A stretch of 64,000 bases of DNA. Source: a virus. The notes under the pieces were generated by a model. It was not told the origin of the DNA and made no database searches. It was given only the letters and a program-made list of their open reading frames with translations. Where the stretch lies: IMG/VR virus record IMGVR_UViG_3300025660_000003, positions 1-64,000 of that record, one strand, 5' to 3'. Shown in pieces: positions 15,101-22,635 of the stretch. The position numbers were made by a program, and so were the translations under genes. Within the stretch, counting starts at the first letter, position 1. Every line of letters begins with the position of its first letter.

Positions 15101-17467
15101 AAGCTGAACATCGGCGAGGTGGCGAAGAGCTACCGGCTGACGCAGGGCGGCGTGAACGTCCACGACCGGCTGATTCTTCGCAACCGCATCCACCCCGGCG
15201 GCTTCTCGATGAGCGCCCTGGACGCGGTGGATCAGTGCCAGCTCCTCGTGGGTGCGGGCTCCGGCAACGCCAAGGCGGGTCTGGCGAACGCGGACTTCGG
15301 TGAGGCGGCCCACGGTGCCACGGTCCACGGGGCCACGATGGTCGGCCGGGTCGGCTTCGCAGGCGGCACGAACACGGCGGGCGAGCCGCAGGTGACCTTC
15401 TACGACGGCACGGGGGCACAGCCCGCGAACAACGTCCTGGCGTTCACCCTCGACGGCGTTCCCTTCAGCGTGACCTTCGCGGCGTCGGCAACGGGCACGG
15501 TGAACCTGCTGGGCATCGCGGCTGCTGCGGGCGACCGCATCATCCTCCAGATCCAGACGGCTCTGGCTGCTCTGCCCGGTGCGCCCTTCGGCAACCTGGC
15601 AACCATCCAGGGTGCGTTCATCTGCCGGGCAGAGGGAGCGGGCATCCGGCTCACCAGCACGACGATGCACGAGAGTGGCGTCATCGTGATGGGTGGCGGT
15701 TCGGCCAACGCGGTCCTCGGGTTCACCGAGGGCACGGTCGCGGCCCGGCAGCTCGTCACGGCGGGAGAGCTGGCGTCGGCACTGAACTCGCACCGGGAGA
15801 ACAACATCCCGGACTTCCTGCACGACTTCTCGGCCATCAACGCGGCGGCTGCTGAGTTCGCTGCGCAGGCGGTGGCCAAGGTGGTCGAGGACACGGCCTC
15901 CCGGAAGTTCCTGACCATCGCCTCGGCGGGTCCGGCCACGACCGACTACGGCACCGGCTCCACCATCGCCCTGCTGGGAGCCACGACGCGCTCCTGGCTC
16001 TTCGTGGGCACGGGCATTGACGAGTTGAGCAACGCCGGTTCGGCGGGAGAGGCGGCCCTGAACGGGTACTTCGTCACCTCCTCCGATGGTGTGAACGGCT
16101 CCGGCTCGGCGGACACTTCGGTGCTCAACGCGGGCACCGGACAGGATGGGACCATCGGCCAGACCTACCGCGACGCGGTGACCGGCCTGACGTTCACCAT
16201 CCTGCCTCGCGGCTGGCACGACAACCCGGCGGGTCCCTGGATCGCCTACCCGGCGGCGGCGACGTTCCGGTTCGCGGTCAGCCAGACGGTCACGACCGAC
16301 GCGAACATCCCGGTGCGCTCCATCCCCGGTCTGGAGATGAAGGTCGCGAACACGGCTGATGTGGGTGTGAGCGACACGGCCATCGTGCAGACGTACCCGC
16401 GAGGGGGCGAAGAGCCCGCCATCGGGGACATCTACTACGCCAGCTACGTCTACCAGAAGCAGGATTTCACGACGGGCTTCTTCACGAAGATGTCGTCCAT
16501 CATCGCGGCCTACGGTGCCATCCACCCGGAGAACCCGGTGTCGCTGGCGGCCTACCTGGCGATGATCAACGGTGCCGTCCTGGTGGGCGTCAAGCAGGTG
16601 CCCCGGGCGACCGGGACCAACTTCGCCAGCGTCACGACCTACGTGGCGGCGGTCACGGAGCTGGAAGGCGTCCTGCCCGGCCACATCGAGCCGGACCTGA
16701 TCACACCCCTGCTGGGTAGCTCCACGCAGCTCTTCCAGTTGCTCGCTCGCAGCAACGACATCCAGAGCAGCATCCGCTACCGCAGCGAGCGCACCAGCAT
16801 CATCGGGATGTCGGCGGGCGCGACGGAGGCCCAGGCGAAGACCCTGGCCGGTGTGATGTCGAACGACCGGATGCGGATGGTCTACCCGGACATGGCCCTC
16901 ATCGACATCGAGGAGGACGACGGGACCAGCAAGGAGCACCTCATCGACGGCCCGATGCTGGCCGCGATGCTGACCGGCTCCGTGGTCAGCCCGAACTACG
17001 ACGTGGCGTCCCCCTGGACGCGGCGGAAGTTGATCGGGCCGAGCCAGCTCGCCAGGACGCTCGACGCGGTGCAGCAGAACCAGCTCGCCCAGGCGGGCGT
17101 CACGGTGCTGGACGACAAGCCCCCCTTCATCCGGGTGCGACACGGTCTCACGACCGACATGACCAGCATCCTGACGAAGACGCCGACCGTCCGGCTCATC
17201 GCCGACCACGTCCAGCAGCAGAGCCGGTCCACGCTGGACCAGTTCATCGGGCTGAAGTTCCTGCCCGGCGTCCTCTCGCAGGTCGAGGGGCGGCTGGCCA
17301 AGATGTTCCAGACGCTCGTGAAGCAGCAGATCATCGCCATCTACACCGGCCTCAAGGCCCAGGTGGATGCCGAGGACCCGACGACGGCCAACGTGGAGGC
17401 CTTCTACCAGCCGGTCTTCCCGCTGCTCTACATCGTCCTGACGTTCCACCTCCGCGCGAGCCTGTAG
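12158..17467 (+). CDS. Giant tail sheath protein (1769 aa)
   Basis: The N-terminus (SFPGLNYAPPNVYTRTEFEN, then VPIFIGEGNEYL) and residues from about 1420 to the end match contractile-tail sheath architecture: SLAAYLAMINGAVLVGVKQV, DLITPLLGSSTQLFQLL, IIGMSAGATEAQAKTLAGVM, WTRRKLIGPSQLARTL and a helical C-terminus. Between them lie more than 1000 residues of beta-rich, Gly/Thr/Ala-rich domains that typical sheaths of 450-700 residues lack. Two copies of an Ig-like unit start near residues 110 and 317 (VTVTLNGLPVVV..., VTVKVDGVQVIPV...). The insertions would decorate the outside of the tail. GAGGTGCCC precedes the ATG. Confidence 0.85.
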   Translation: MSFPGLNYAPPNVYTRTEFENPLQGAIESLKVPIFIGEGNEYLSQVDLEVVRGSSATIDQRIVGEDMTGRAVASVSATGVVTRSAFDGVLNRVQVQNLPVVDGTGRGTTSNSRSDVTVTLNGLPVVVSALDGASGILTLAQSPALGDLVRVSYFFNREDTLVTDDLSEQVTLLAAIIQASVGIKDVNAPTPGTTTIDLHADVLGPTGQVIVPANNVLNLIVDGVTAAITLTPKADYTMQQIANVISAAGVGTLTGATFVNNHGESTLSLNSDHDLTVMEGTANALLGLVTGSVSVRRKAFYTFNGPIVDGTNGGVTTTDPSHVTVKVDGVQVIPVTVDGATRAITLAQAPEAGSTVTVTYWFNTWQDTYDHLAHVNVTSVERVGDVPGGSQYTQEADFVLQNDRVMWGTAATVVSGITTTGSELLDDTQVTPTLVDNRTFMSPCLAVTSAQGAVSTSDFQLPLNPTLGNGRSTSLGQSLFQSISNNRIGVPVNRPDVVDVYWGFSVADALVRGKVEAIKVEGSVITLPVEVPVGASVFASFYHNMIVDMEYTLAVVLPGISGVGTYTIADSGGNSVYTPTFDNSTKSAGLTGIEIVFPSGSELTPDLHFEGGAGTGFTGPIEEVVTVTLATTQDTPAKFTVSGPSPYAFMPGESDLIAMTINGDTVLPVAGTDMDVLSGGGLGVMAHFVSNEIAYPDGIDFDVADFTGGDEQVILTIDAVEVTATVESLANQTIDAWVASINEAADGHQGVAGVGAPTTTSFELAAGSRSAVDNYYAGWRVVVGSGAGAITAGTVGTVLSYVGATGIITLTAIIDGANAFVAADPYRIYNPDTMAEIKGATRFNGPIDLSGAAGFDTLTMRFNCLATAGAVNITAAVAALHSSVSVLASALNTAFRGASGDDILTPPAGGSPIAVVIGGDVLLSGLDFIFTADGNGRLTVVVQLPGLSTAGFLEFVSQGAAVDDFCNLAGFDAGTAGSGQMKLNIGEVAKSYRLTQGGVNVHDRLILRNRIHPGGFSMSALDAVDQCQLLVGAGSGNAKAGLANADFGEAAHGATVHGATMVGRVGFAGGTNTAGEPQVTFYDGTGAQPANNVLAFTLDGVPFSVTFAASATGTVNLLGIAAAAGDRIILQIQTALAALPGAPFGNLATIQGAFICRAEGAGIRLTSTTMHESGVIVMGGGSANAVLGFTEGTVAARQLVTAGELASALNSHRENNIPDFLHDFSAINAAAAEFAAQAVAKVVEDTASRKFLTIASAGPATTDYGTGSTIALLGATTRSWLFVGTGIDELSNAGSAGEAALNGYFVTSSDGVNGSGSADTSVLNAGTGQDGTIGQTYRDAVTGLTFTILPRGWHDNPAGPWIAYPAAATFRFAVSQTVTTDANIPVRSIPGLEMKVANTADVGVSDTAIVQTYPRGGEEPAIGDIYYASYVYQKQDFTTGFFTKMSSIIAAYGAIHPENPVSLAAYLAMINGAVLVGVKQVPRATGTNFASVTTYVAAVTELEGVLPGHIEPDLITPLLGSSTQLFQLLARSNDIQSSIRYRSERTSIIGMSAGATEAQAKTLAGVMSNDRMRMVYPDMALIDIEEDDGTSKEHLIDGPMLAAMLTGSVVSPNYDVASPWTRRKLIGPSQLARTLDAVQQNQLAQAGVTVLDDKPPFIRVRHGLTTDMTSILTKTPTVRLIADHVQQQSRSTLDQFIGLKFLPGVLSQVEGRLAKMFQTLVKQQIIAIYTGLKAQVDAEDPTTANVEAFYQPVFPLLYIVLTFHLRASL

Positions 17468-17474
17468 CCCCTAG

Positions 17475-17505
17475 GCGGGGTCAGGGCATGAGCCTCTGAC
17501 CCCGC
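17475..17505. terminator. Bidirectional hairpin after the sheath gene
   Basis: Perfect 10-bp inverted repeat GCGGGGTCAG (17475-17484) and CTGACCCCGC (17496-17505) with an 11-nt loop. It starts 8 nt after the sheath stop and 10 nt beyond the stop of the convergent minus-strand gene. No long T-tract follows on either side, so it may be a GC-rich terminator or an mRNA-stabilising hairpin. Confidence 0.75.
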
Positions 17506-17514
17506 ATCTAGGCC

Positions 17515-17832
17515 TCAGAGGATGCTCACGGTCGTCTTGGTCTCGACCTTGAGCTTCGCAGCGACCTTCAGCACCGCGAAGACGGGCGGCTTGCGACCGT
17601 AGGAGTGCTTCGGAACCGCCGAGAGTTCATCCACCTTCTCCTGGAGCCGGGCCTTGTCGGTGGTGACCCAGTGCTCGAAGGTGTCGGTGGTGACGGTGTG
17701 GGCGGGGTAGCCGTGCCCAGGATTGGTGCGGCTCCGCTCGTCACCCTCAACGTGGTGGGAGTCGGTCTTGTAGATGTGGACCGCGAAGTGCGGCCCCTCG
17801 GGGATGTCGGCGGGGGTGTTCACCCTTTGCAT
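17515..17832 (-). CDS. Hypothetical protein (105 aa)
   Basis: 105 residues from the ATG at 17832, chosen because AGGAG lies 7 nt upstream. A GTG 24 nt earlier is also possible. Soluble, His-rich centre (SHHVEGDERSRTNPGHGYPAH) and a helix DKARLQEKVDELSA. It follows the coiled-coil gene by 20 nt in the same direction and ends at the bidirectional hairpin. No family recognised. Confidence 0.65.
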   Translation of the reverse strand: MQRVNTPADIPEGPHFAVHIYKTDSHHVEGDERSRTNPGHGYPAHTVTTDTFEHWVTTDKARLQEKVDELSAVPKHSYGRKPPVFAVLKVAAKLKVETKTTVSIL

Positions 17833-17852
17833 TTCAGTGCTCCTGTTCGTGT

Positions 17853-18791
17853 TCACACGCGGTTCAAGATCGCCCCACCGCTGGCGGGGGTCAGATCGAA
17901 GATGCGATCCTCTGCCTCGCGGAGTAGCTCCGTCAGCCGCTCGACCTCTTCGGCGTGGGCCTCTGCCCTGGCGGCAAGCACGTCCTTCGCCTGACGCATT
18001 TCAGTGTTCGCGGCGTTCCGCTCATCCATCGCCTCATGCCACCGCTTCTCGGCAACTTCGGTCTCCTCACGGGCGGCCTTGACCTCCAGCTTCATCTTGT
18101 CGTAGTCCACCATCGCAGCCCGATACTTCGCGGCCTGCCTGCCTGCGACCTTCACGTCGGTGCGGGCCTTCCCCTTGGGGAAGTAGTGGCCCCACACCCC
18201 ATGGGACGAGACGACCTTGGAGACCTCGTGGGAACAGAGGGTCAGCCTGGTCCTTCGACCCGCCGCTCGCCATTCCTCGTACCAGACATCGTCGTCAGGC
18301 CCCAGGTAGCTCAAGTGGGGGAACAGGAACCGAAGCTCCGGCCGTCTGAGGACGTTCCCTTTCCTGATGGGCTCCGTCATGTAGGGGCGGATCGACTGGC
18401 TCTCACGCTCGCCAGCCCACCAGTGCCCGCCCTTGTCCTGACGCACGCTGGTCAGGCTGTCCGGCGAGAGGTGGCCCTCGACCACCTTGTTGGTGCGGGT
18501 GGATGACTCCTGCGGTAGTCCGATCTCCGGCAGATCGAACATCCGGGGGTTCGGCTTCGGGAAGTCCCGTGTCTGTCGATAGGTCTCCATCTGGGCCTTC
18601 GTGAGCCACAGCTCCTCGACCACTCCTGTGTGGAGGTTGAACAGGTGGTGGCTGACGTAGACGTTCATGTCCGCCGACGTGATGTACTCCACGTCATCCA
18701 GCGTGACCCGCGACACCACCTGAGCGTAGTGCTGCGTCACTCGATAAGACGAGTCGGCTCGAAGGACGAATGCGCGGGTCTCATGGTCCAT
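17853..18791 (-). CDS. Hypothetical protein with C-terminal coiled coil (312 aa)
   Basis: 312 residues. The N-terminal two-thirds form a mixed alpha/beta region (AFVLRADSSYRVTQHYAQVV...LTLCSHEVSKVVSSHGVWGHYF). From about residue 225 a long charged helix runs almost to the end (KMKLEVKAAREETEVAEKRW...AEEVERLTELLREAEDRI). The start is the ATG at 18791, only 5 nt after the GTAGTA box, so the transcript would be leaderless or nearly so. A more upstream ATG lies between the promoter boxes and is unlikely. Function unknown. Confidence 0.65.
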   Translation of the reverse strand: MDHETRAFVLRADSSYRVTQHYAQVVSRVTLDDVEYITSADMNVYVSHHLFNLHTGVVEELWLTKAQMETYRQTRDFPKPNPRMFDLPEIGLPQESSTRTNKVVEGHLSPDSLTSVRQDKGGHWWAGERESQSIRPYMTEPIRKGNVLRRPELRFLFPHLSYLGPDDDVWYEEWRAAGRRTRLTLCSHEVSKVVSSHGVWGHYFPKGKARTDVKVAGRQAAKYRAAMVDYDKMKLEVKAAREETEVAEKRWHEAMDERNAANTEMRQAKDVLAARAEAHAEEVERLTELLREAEDRIFDLTPASGGAILNRV

Positions 18792-18796
18792 GGGGC

Positions 18797-18825
18797 TACT
18801 ACGCTCGCAGTCGTGCATCTGAGCC
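18797..18825 (-). promoter_or_regulatory. Phage promoter-like element GGCTCAG-N16-GTAGTA
   Basis: GGCTCAG (18825-18819), 16-nt spacer, GTAGTA (18802-18797) on the minus strand. It is followed after 5 nt by the ATG at 18791. It lies in the gap after the 82-residue gene and would drive the coiled-coil gene and the 105-residue gene. Confidence 0.7.
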
Positions 18826-19074
18826 CTAGACGTTCAGGGCTTCCAGAGCCCTTCTGACGAGCTTCCAGACCGGGTAGCTGAGCCGTGGGTAGTCGAGGAC
18901 ATCGGCGGTCCTGGAGACCGCCTTGGGGCTCCCCTTGCGCATCAGACGGATGGCGTAGTTGCCTCGCCTCGCCTGCTTGCCAGTCCAGCTCGTGTTGTGG
19001 ATGAGCATCCGGCCGATCTCGAAGGCTTTGCTCTCCCGGCCTCCGGGCCACATCTCGATCTTGACGACGAGCAT
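18826..19074 (-). CDS. Small protein co-translated with the ubiquitin-like gene (82 aa)
   Basis: 82 residues beginning MLVVKIEMWPGG, with a beta-strand start, a conserved-looking RRGNYAIRLMRKG strand and a C-terminal helix (PVWKLVRRALEAL). Its ATG overlaps the stop of the ubiquitin-like gene by one nt (TGATG). The opening resembles a small family I associate with mobile elements and phages, but I cannot name a function. Third gene of the GHKL ATPase operon, so it is probably a partner of those proteins. Confidence 0.7.
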   Translation of the reverse strand: MLVVKIEMWPGGRESKAFEIGRMLIHNTSWTGKQARRGNYAIRLMRKGSPKAVSRTADVLDYPRLSYPVWKLVRRALEALNV

Positions 19075-19337
19075 CAGGTGATGCCGCCGGGGATGTTGAA
19101 GATGCGCTTCAGCGTGTCCCGGATCACGTCGGGGTCACGGACGATCTGAAAGCACGCCCCTGCTGAGATATGGGTGGTGGTGTCGCAGAGGTCCTGGCCC
19201 TGCACCACGATGATCTCGCCCTTGCGCATCAGCTCGTTGTCGGCCTCGGAAAGCAGGCAGCCCACGTCGTAGTCCGGGTGGACCTGCATCGGTCGGGCTT
19301 TGTCCCCGTCGATCAAAGTGACGTTGATGGCAGGCAT
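19074..19337 (-). CDS. Ubiquitin-like beta-grasp protein (87 aa)
   Basis: 87 residues. The strand-helix pattern follows ubiquitin: strand INVTLID, strand ARPMQVHP, helix DVGCLLSEADNELM, strand EIIVVQGQDL, then the turn CDTTTHIS and last strand ACFQIVRD. The middle part (VVQGQDLCD...IS.G..FQIV) parallels the ubiquitin segment IFAGKQLEDG...LHLV. A tail of about 18 residues follows, with Gly84-Gly85 two residues before the end. Start ATG at 19337 overlaps the ATPase stop (TGATG). No E1, E2 or JAB peptidase gene was recognised in the window, so conjugation is not shown; a protein-binding role is equally possible. Confidence 0.65.
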   Translation of the reverse strand: MPAINVTLIDGDKARPMQVHPDYDVGCLLSEADNELMRKGEIIVVQGQDLCDTTTHISAGACFQIVRDPDVIRDTLKRIFNIPGGIT

Positions 19338-21781
19338 CAGACCGGCTCCTCCGGCTCCATGGCCTTGCGGCGGTGCTCTGCGCCAACGCTCGTCGCCAGC
19401 GTCGTGAGAGCCGAGCATTCCAGCATGGCCTCGAACTCTGGCTTCGTCTCCACCGTCCAGTGCCAGAAGGGCGTCTTGCCGTTGCGGACTCTGTATAGGG
19501 CGGTCGTGCAGATGTGCTGGAGCAATCGCTTCTGGGCCTCCATCTGGAAGGCGGGGCTGTAGCCGTACAGGGTGCTTTGGATGGTCTCGTGATCGACAAA
19601 GACGGTGATGTCGATCACGACACGATCCTCATCCGCGTCGTTGATGGATACGGTGAGCAGTCGTTTCGACGGCCAGTCCGGGGGGAGATCCTTCGCCGTC
19701 ACCTGATGGATCTGCGGGCTGACCTGATCTGCGCTCGCCGTGTCTGTCGCCCCACCGCCCTTGTTGGTGGATGGCTGGGCCTTTGGCCCCAGCGGGCGGA
19801 GCTGGATCGACTGCTCCAGAGCAACACCATCCGGTGTGGGCACCGAGACGTAGATCACAGAGGGGATGTCCTTCTGGCTGATGTTCCCCCTCACCTTGAG
19901 GCGGGCTTCCCCATACGAGTCCGTCCATGTGATCGACGCTGGTGTCGAGGTCCACGCACTACGCGGCATGACGTGAAAGGGCGTGGTCCCATCCGGGACG
20001 GCGTTGCAACCGAGCCGGAGAGTGATGGTTCCGCCGACGTGCGCTCGAAGCGCCTCCTTCGAGTGCGTGATGAGCCGGAACGGCCCCTTGGGGTTGGGGA
20101 AGGTCGGGTTCTGTGAGCGGGCCTTGGACACCTGGCTGGTCGTACTTCTGAGGAATCGGACGTGGGCGTGGGCGTTCTGCGTGAACGCATCGGACCCCGG
20201 AGACTTGAACCCCTTGACCCTTTCGGCCTCGTAGCGGTCGCGGGCCACTGCCAGTACACCGGCATCACCCGAGATGCGGGTCTGGATTGCCTTCTGCATC
20301 CGCCGGACGATCTCGTGGCTGGTTCGCAGCGTCCGGTCTGACGAGACCATCTCGCGCTGGAGACCTCTGGACAGCGTCGAGAGGTCCACGTACAGGATCA
20401 TGTACTTCCGCAGGCTGCCGATGATGGACCTGTTCCCCATGTACCAGTCTGGGGTCGCCAGATGCACCGTGAAGGTGTCCTGCATGATGATGACCTGCTC
20501 TGGAATCCTGCCGTTCCACGTGGTCAGGGGCCGTTCAAGTACCCGCCCCTTGCGGCGCTTACCAGCAGCGTTGCCATCGTTCTTGGTCTTGGTGGGCAGC
20601 TTGTAGCGGTCATCCTGTGCCTCGACATCTGTCCTGGCGATTCTCTTCGTGATGAACGCCTTGACGCCCACCTTCTCGAAGGCTCCAGAGCGGCTTTCAA
20701 ACTCGATCAACCAGTCGAAGGACGCCTCGAAGCAGTTGAGCTTGCTGGTGTTGTTCTGGGCGCGGTGGGGTCGCGCCATGTTGTCGAGGATTCGGGTGAT
20801 GCCGCCTTTACACACCTTCCTTGTCGCCCCCCGAACCTTGTCGGTGGCCTTCGTGCGTTTGCGGGGCTTCTCCGACACATTCCGAAGTTCCACCAGGAGG
20901 TACGGAAGGAACGGTTCTGGGCAGATGCGCTCGAAGTCCCGGTAGGGGGAGTTCCCGTGGACGTTGATGAGCTGGGGGGAGATCCCCTGGTACTCAAAGT
21001 GGGTGATGGCTGTCCCGGGTCTGAACGGGACCCCGGTGGATGGCACCCAGTTCTTGTCCCGCTTGCGCTCACGGGCTTCTGCGGCCAGATCCCAGTGATA
21101 CGCCTCCTCTGGCGTCAGCCACGGGACCTGACCCTCGTTGTTCGTGAGGGTCAGCCAGTGGGTCTCCTCGGCCTTCGTCCAGGGCACCTTGACGATGAAC
21201 ATGATGGAAACGCGGTCGTCGTCACCAGGCTCCAGGAGATCAGGGCTCCGGCGGGTGAGGATCAGCGTGCTGTCGCTCCACCGAAGCGTCTTTGCGCTCC
21301 CGTCGTGCCAAGTGCCGATGGTGTAGGGCTTCGCGGTCTTGGCGTTCTTGTGGACTCCACCCAAGGTCTGAGGGACCTGTGCGTGCGTCTGACCGCAGCC
21401 GTAGTCCCGGTAGATCACGTTGTCCAGCGTGTCGCCTGGCGTGAGGGCGACCACGATGTTCTCTGCGAGTTCGGCTCTGCGGTCACTGGATACCCCGGCC
21501 AAGCCCGCGACCCCAAACTGACGCAGCACCGCTTCCTGGGGGGAGCCCGGAGCATCCTCACCCCGCAGCAAGGCCCGCTCCACACCGAGTTCGATCATGG
21601 CGTCCTGCGAGTTCTGCACCCGCTCGCCGAGCTTGAGGACGGCACTGTTGCTGCCCTCAATGGTGGCCCGGTGTCCGAAGGGGACGAAACGGTAGCCGTG
21701 GTCTGCTACCAGCAAGTCGGCAGCCACCCTGGCTGCCGAGCTGGTCCGGGCCATCATCAGATGGCGAAGAGCTTCGATCAT
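19337..21781 (-). CDS. GHKL-superfamily ATPase (814 aa)
   Basis: The N-terminal 200 residues carry the GHKL (Hsp90/MutL/MORC-like) ATP site. The N box is E53xxxN57xxD60-A61 (ERVQNSQDAM), G1 is D126-Y-G128-C-G130, and a G2-like lid is GTWHDGSAK (156-164), with GGVHKNAKTAKP between. The following 600 residues are unrecognised and mostly beta-rich, with a basic stretch (KPRKRTKATDKVRGATRK) that may touch nucleic acid. Such ATPases work as ATP-gated clamps in DNA repair, chromatin (MORC) and restriction-type systems. AGGAG precedes the ATG at 21781. It is first of a three-gene co-translated operon with the ubiquitin-like protein. Confidence 0.75.
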   Translation of the reverse strand: MIEALRHLMMARTSSAARVAADLLVADHGYRFVPFGHRATIEGSNSAVLKLGERVQNSQDAMIELGVERALLRGEDAPGSPQEAVLRQFGVAGLAGVSSDRRAELAENIVVALTPGDTLDNVIYRDYGCGQTHAQVPQTLGGVHKNAKTAKPYTIGTWHDGSAKTLRWSDSTLILTRRSPDLLEPGDDDRVSIMFIVKVPWTKAEETHWLTLTNNEGQVPWLTPEEAYHWDLAAEARERKRDKNWVPSTGVPFRPGTAITHFEYQGISPQLINVHGNSPYRDFERICPEPFLPYLLVELRNVSEKPRKRTKATDKVRGATRKVCKGGITRILDNMARPHRAQNNTSKLNCFEASFDWLIEFESRSGAFEKVGVKAFITKRIARTDVEAQDDRYKLPTKTKNDGNAAGKRRKGRVLERPLTTWNGRIPEQVIIMQDTFTVHLATPDWYMGNRSIIGSLRKYMILYVDLSTLSRGLQREMVSSDRTLRTSHEIVRRMQKAIQTRISGDAGVLAVARDRYEAERVKGFKSPGSDAFTQNAHAHVRFLRSTTSQVSKARSQNPTFPNPKGPFRLITHSKEALRAHVGGTITLRLGCNAVPDGTTPFHVMPRSAWTSTPASITWTDSYGEARLKVRGNISQKDIPSVIYVSVPTPDGVALEQSIQLRPLGPKAQPSTNKGGGATDTASADQVSPQIHQVTAKDLPPDWPSKRLLTVSINDADEDRVVIDITVFVDHETIQSTLYGYSPAFQMEAQKRLLQHICTTALYRVRNGKTPFWHWTVETKPEFEAMLECSALTTLATSVGAEHRRKAMEPEEPV

Positions 21782-22536
21782 GGGGTCTCCTGTTCCGCAC
21801 TACGGGCGTCGGTTTCGGACTGAGCCCCGCAGTCAACGGTCGGTCCTTCGATCAGCCAGGACCTCGCGGGGCCATGGTCGTTGCGCTGGTCCCAGCCGGG
21901 GCGGTTCTCGGTCAGCCACTTGCGGGCCTCTGCCTCAGCATCGCGGCGAACGGCGTTGTTCGCCCTGTCCATCGCCTGCCTGGTCGGCATCGGCATGTCG
22001 TCGGGGAACTCCAGGTAGTAGCTGGTGTAGTGCTCGTAGTGGTTGATGTTGTCGCGGGAGTGCGGGTACTCCACGGGGAATGCCTGGATGGAGCCCTTGG
22101 CGTCGAGCACCTGGACGGTGCCGTGCTTCGGCCCCAGCTCCTTCAGCCGGACGGAGTAGCGTTGCCCGATGCGGACATCGACCGGCTCCCAGCCGTGGAT
22201 GTACCACCAGATGCGCTGGATGCCCTTGTCGTCGAACAGCCCGTTGTGGCCGTTGCTGGTGGACTTGGCTTCCCACCCCTCCGGGAGCACCACGGAGAGC
22301 GTGTTGCACCCGCCGACCATCTGCGTGATCCGGCCCCCACCTTCGAGGATCTCCATGCCCCACAGCTCCAGGGCTTCGCGGGAGCCGTCCTTGTCCGGGA
22401 TCTTCCCGGACGCAGCTCGCTGCGACATCTCGACGGCGACTCCGACCCCCTCGCCGGGCTTGCAGCCACCCATGGTGATGCCCATCGCGGCCATCTGGAA
22501 CGGATTGTCGTCGCGGTCAACTGTCTTGCGGCCCAT
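21778..22536 (-). CDS. Hypothetical protein (252 aa)
   Basis: 252 residues from the ATG at 22536 with GGGAGACCT just upstream. N-terminal half is glycine-rich (MAAMGITMGGCKPGEGVGVAVEM). The middle looks like a beta-sandwich (RIGQRYSVRLKELGPKHGTVQVLD) and the C-terminus is charged (ARKWLTENRPGWDQRNDHG). Its stop overlaps the ATPase start in ATGA, so read-through from its promoter can feed the ATPase operon. The internal promoter at 21826-21798 lies within its 3' end. No family recognised. Confidence 0.65.
   Translation of the reverse strand: MGRKTVDRDDNPFQMAAMGITMGGCKPGEGVGVAVEMSQRAASGKIPDKDGSREALELWGMEILEGGGRITQMVGGCNTLSVVLPEGWEAKSTSNGHNGLFDDKGIQRIWWYIHGWEPVDVRIGQRYSVRLKELGPKHGTVQVLDAKGSIQAFPVEYPHSRDNINHYEHYTSYYLEFPDDMPMPTRQAMDRANNAVRRDAEAEARKWLTENRPGWDQRNDHGPARSWLIEGPTVDCGAQSETDARSAEQETP
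21798..21826 (-). promoter_or_regulatory. Phage promoter-like element GGCTCAG-N16-GTAGTG
   Basis: GGCTCAG (21826-21820), 16-nt spacer, GTAGTG (21803-21798) on the minus strand, inside the end of the 252-residue gene. The ATG of the GHKL ATPase is 16 nt downstream with AGGAG between. Confidence 0.7.
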
Positions 22537-22557
22537 AGGTCTCCCTTGTTCATCAGG

Positions 22558-22586
22558 GACTACGCCCGCCGGGATTCTTCTGAGCC
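22558..22586 (-). promoter_or_regulatory. Phage promoter-like element GGCTCAG-N16-GTAGTC
   Basis: GGCTCAG (22586-22580), 16-nt spacer, GTAGTC (22563-22558) on the minus strand. The ATG of the 252-residue gene is 21 nt downstream. Confidence 0.7.
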
Positions 22587-22635
22587 CGCTAGTTAGCCGA
22601 TAATCCGGGGGAGGTAGAACCCGTGGAGGCTTCCG

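Noticed and set aside
14804-17449. 881-codon minus-strand open frame opposite the sheath gene
   Set aside because: Low-complexity Arg/His/Asp translation with no ribosome site. The plus strand encodes clear sheath motifs.
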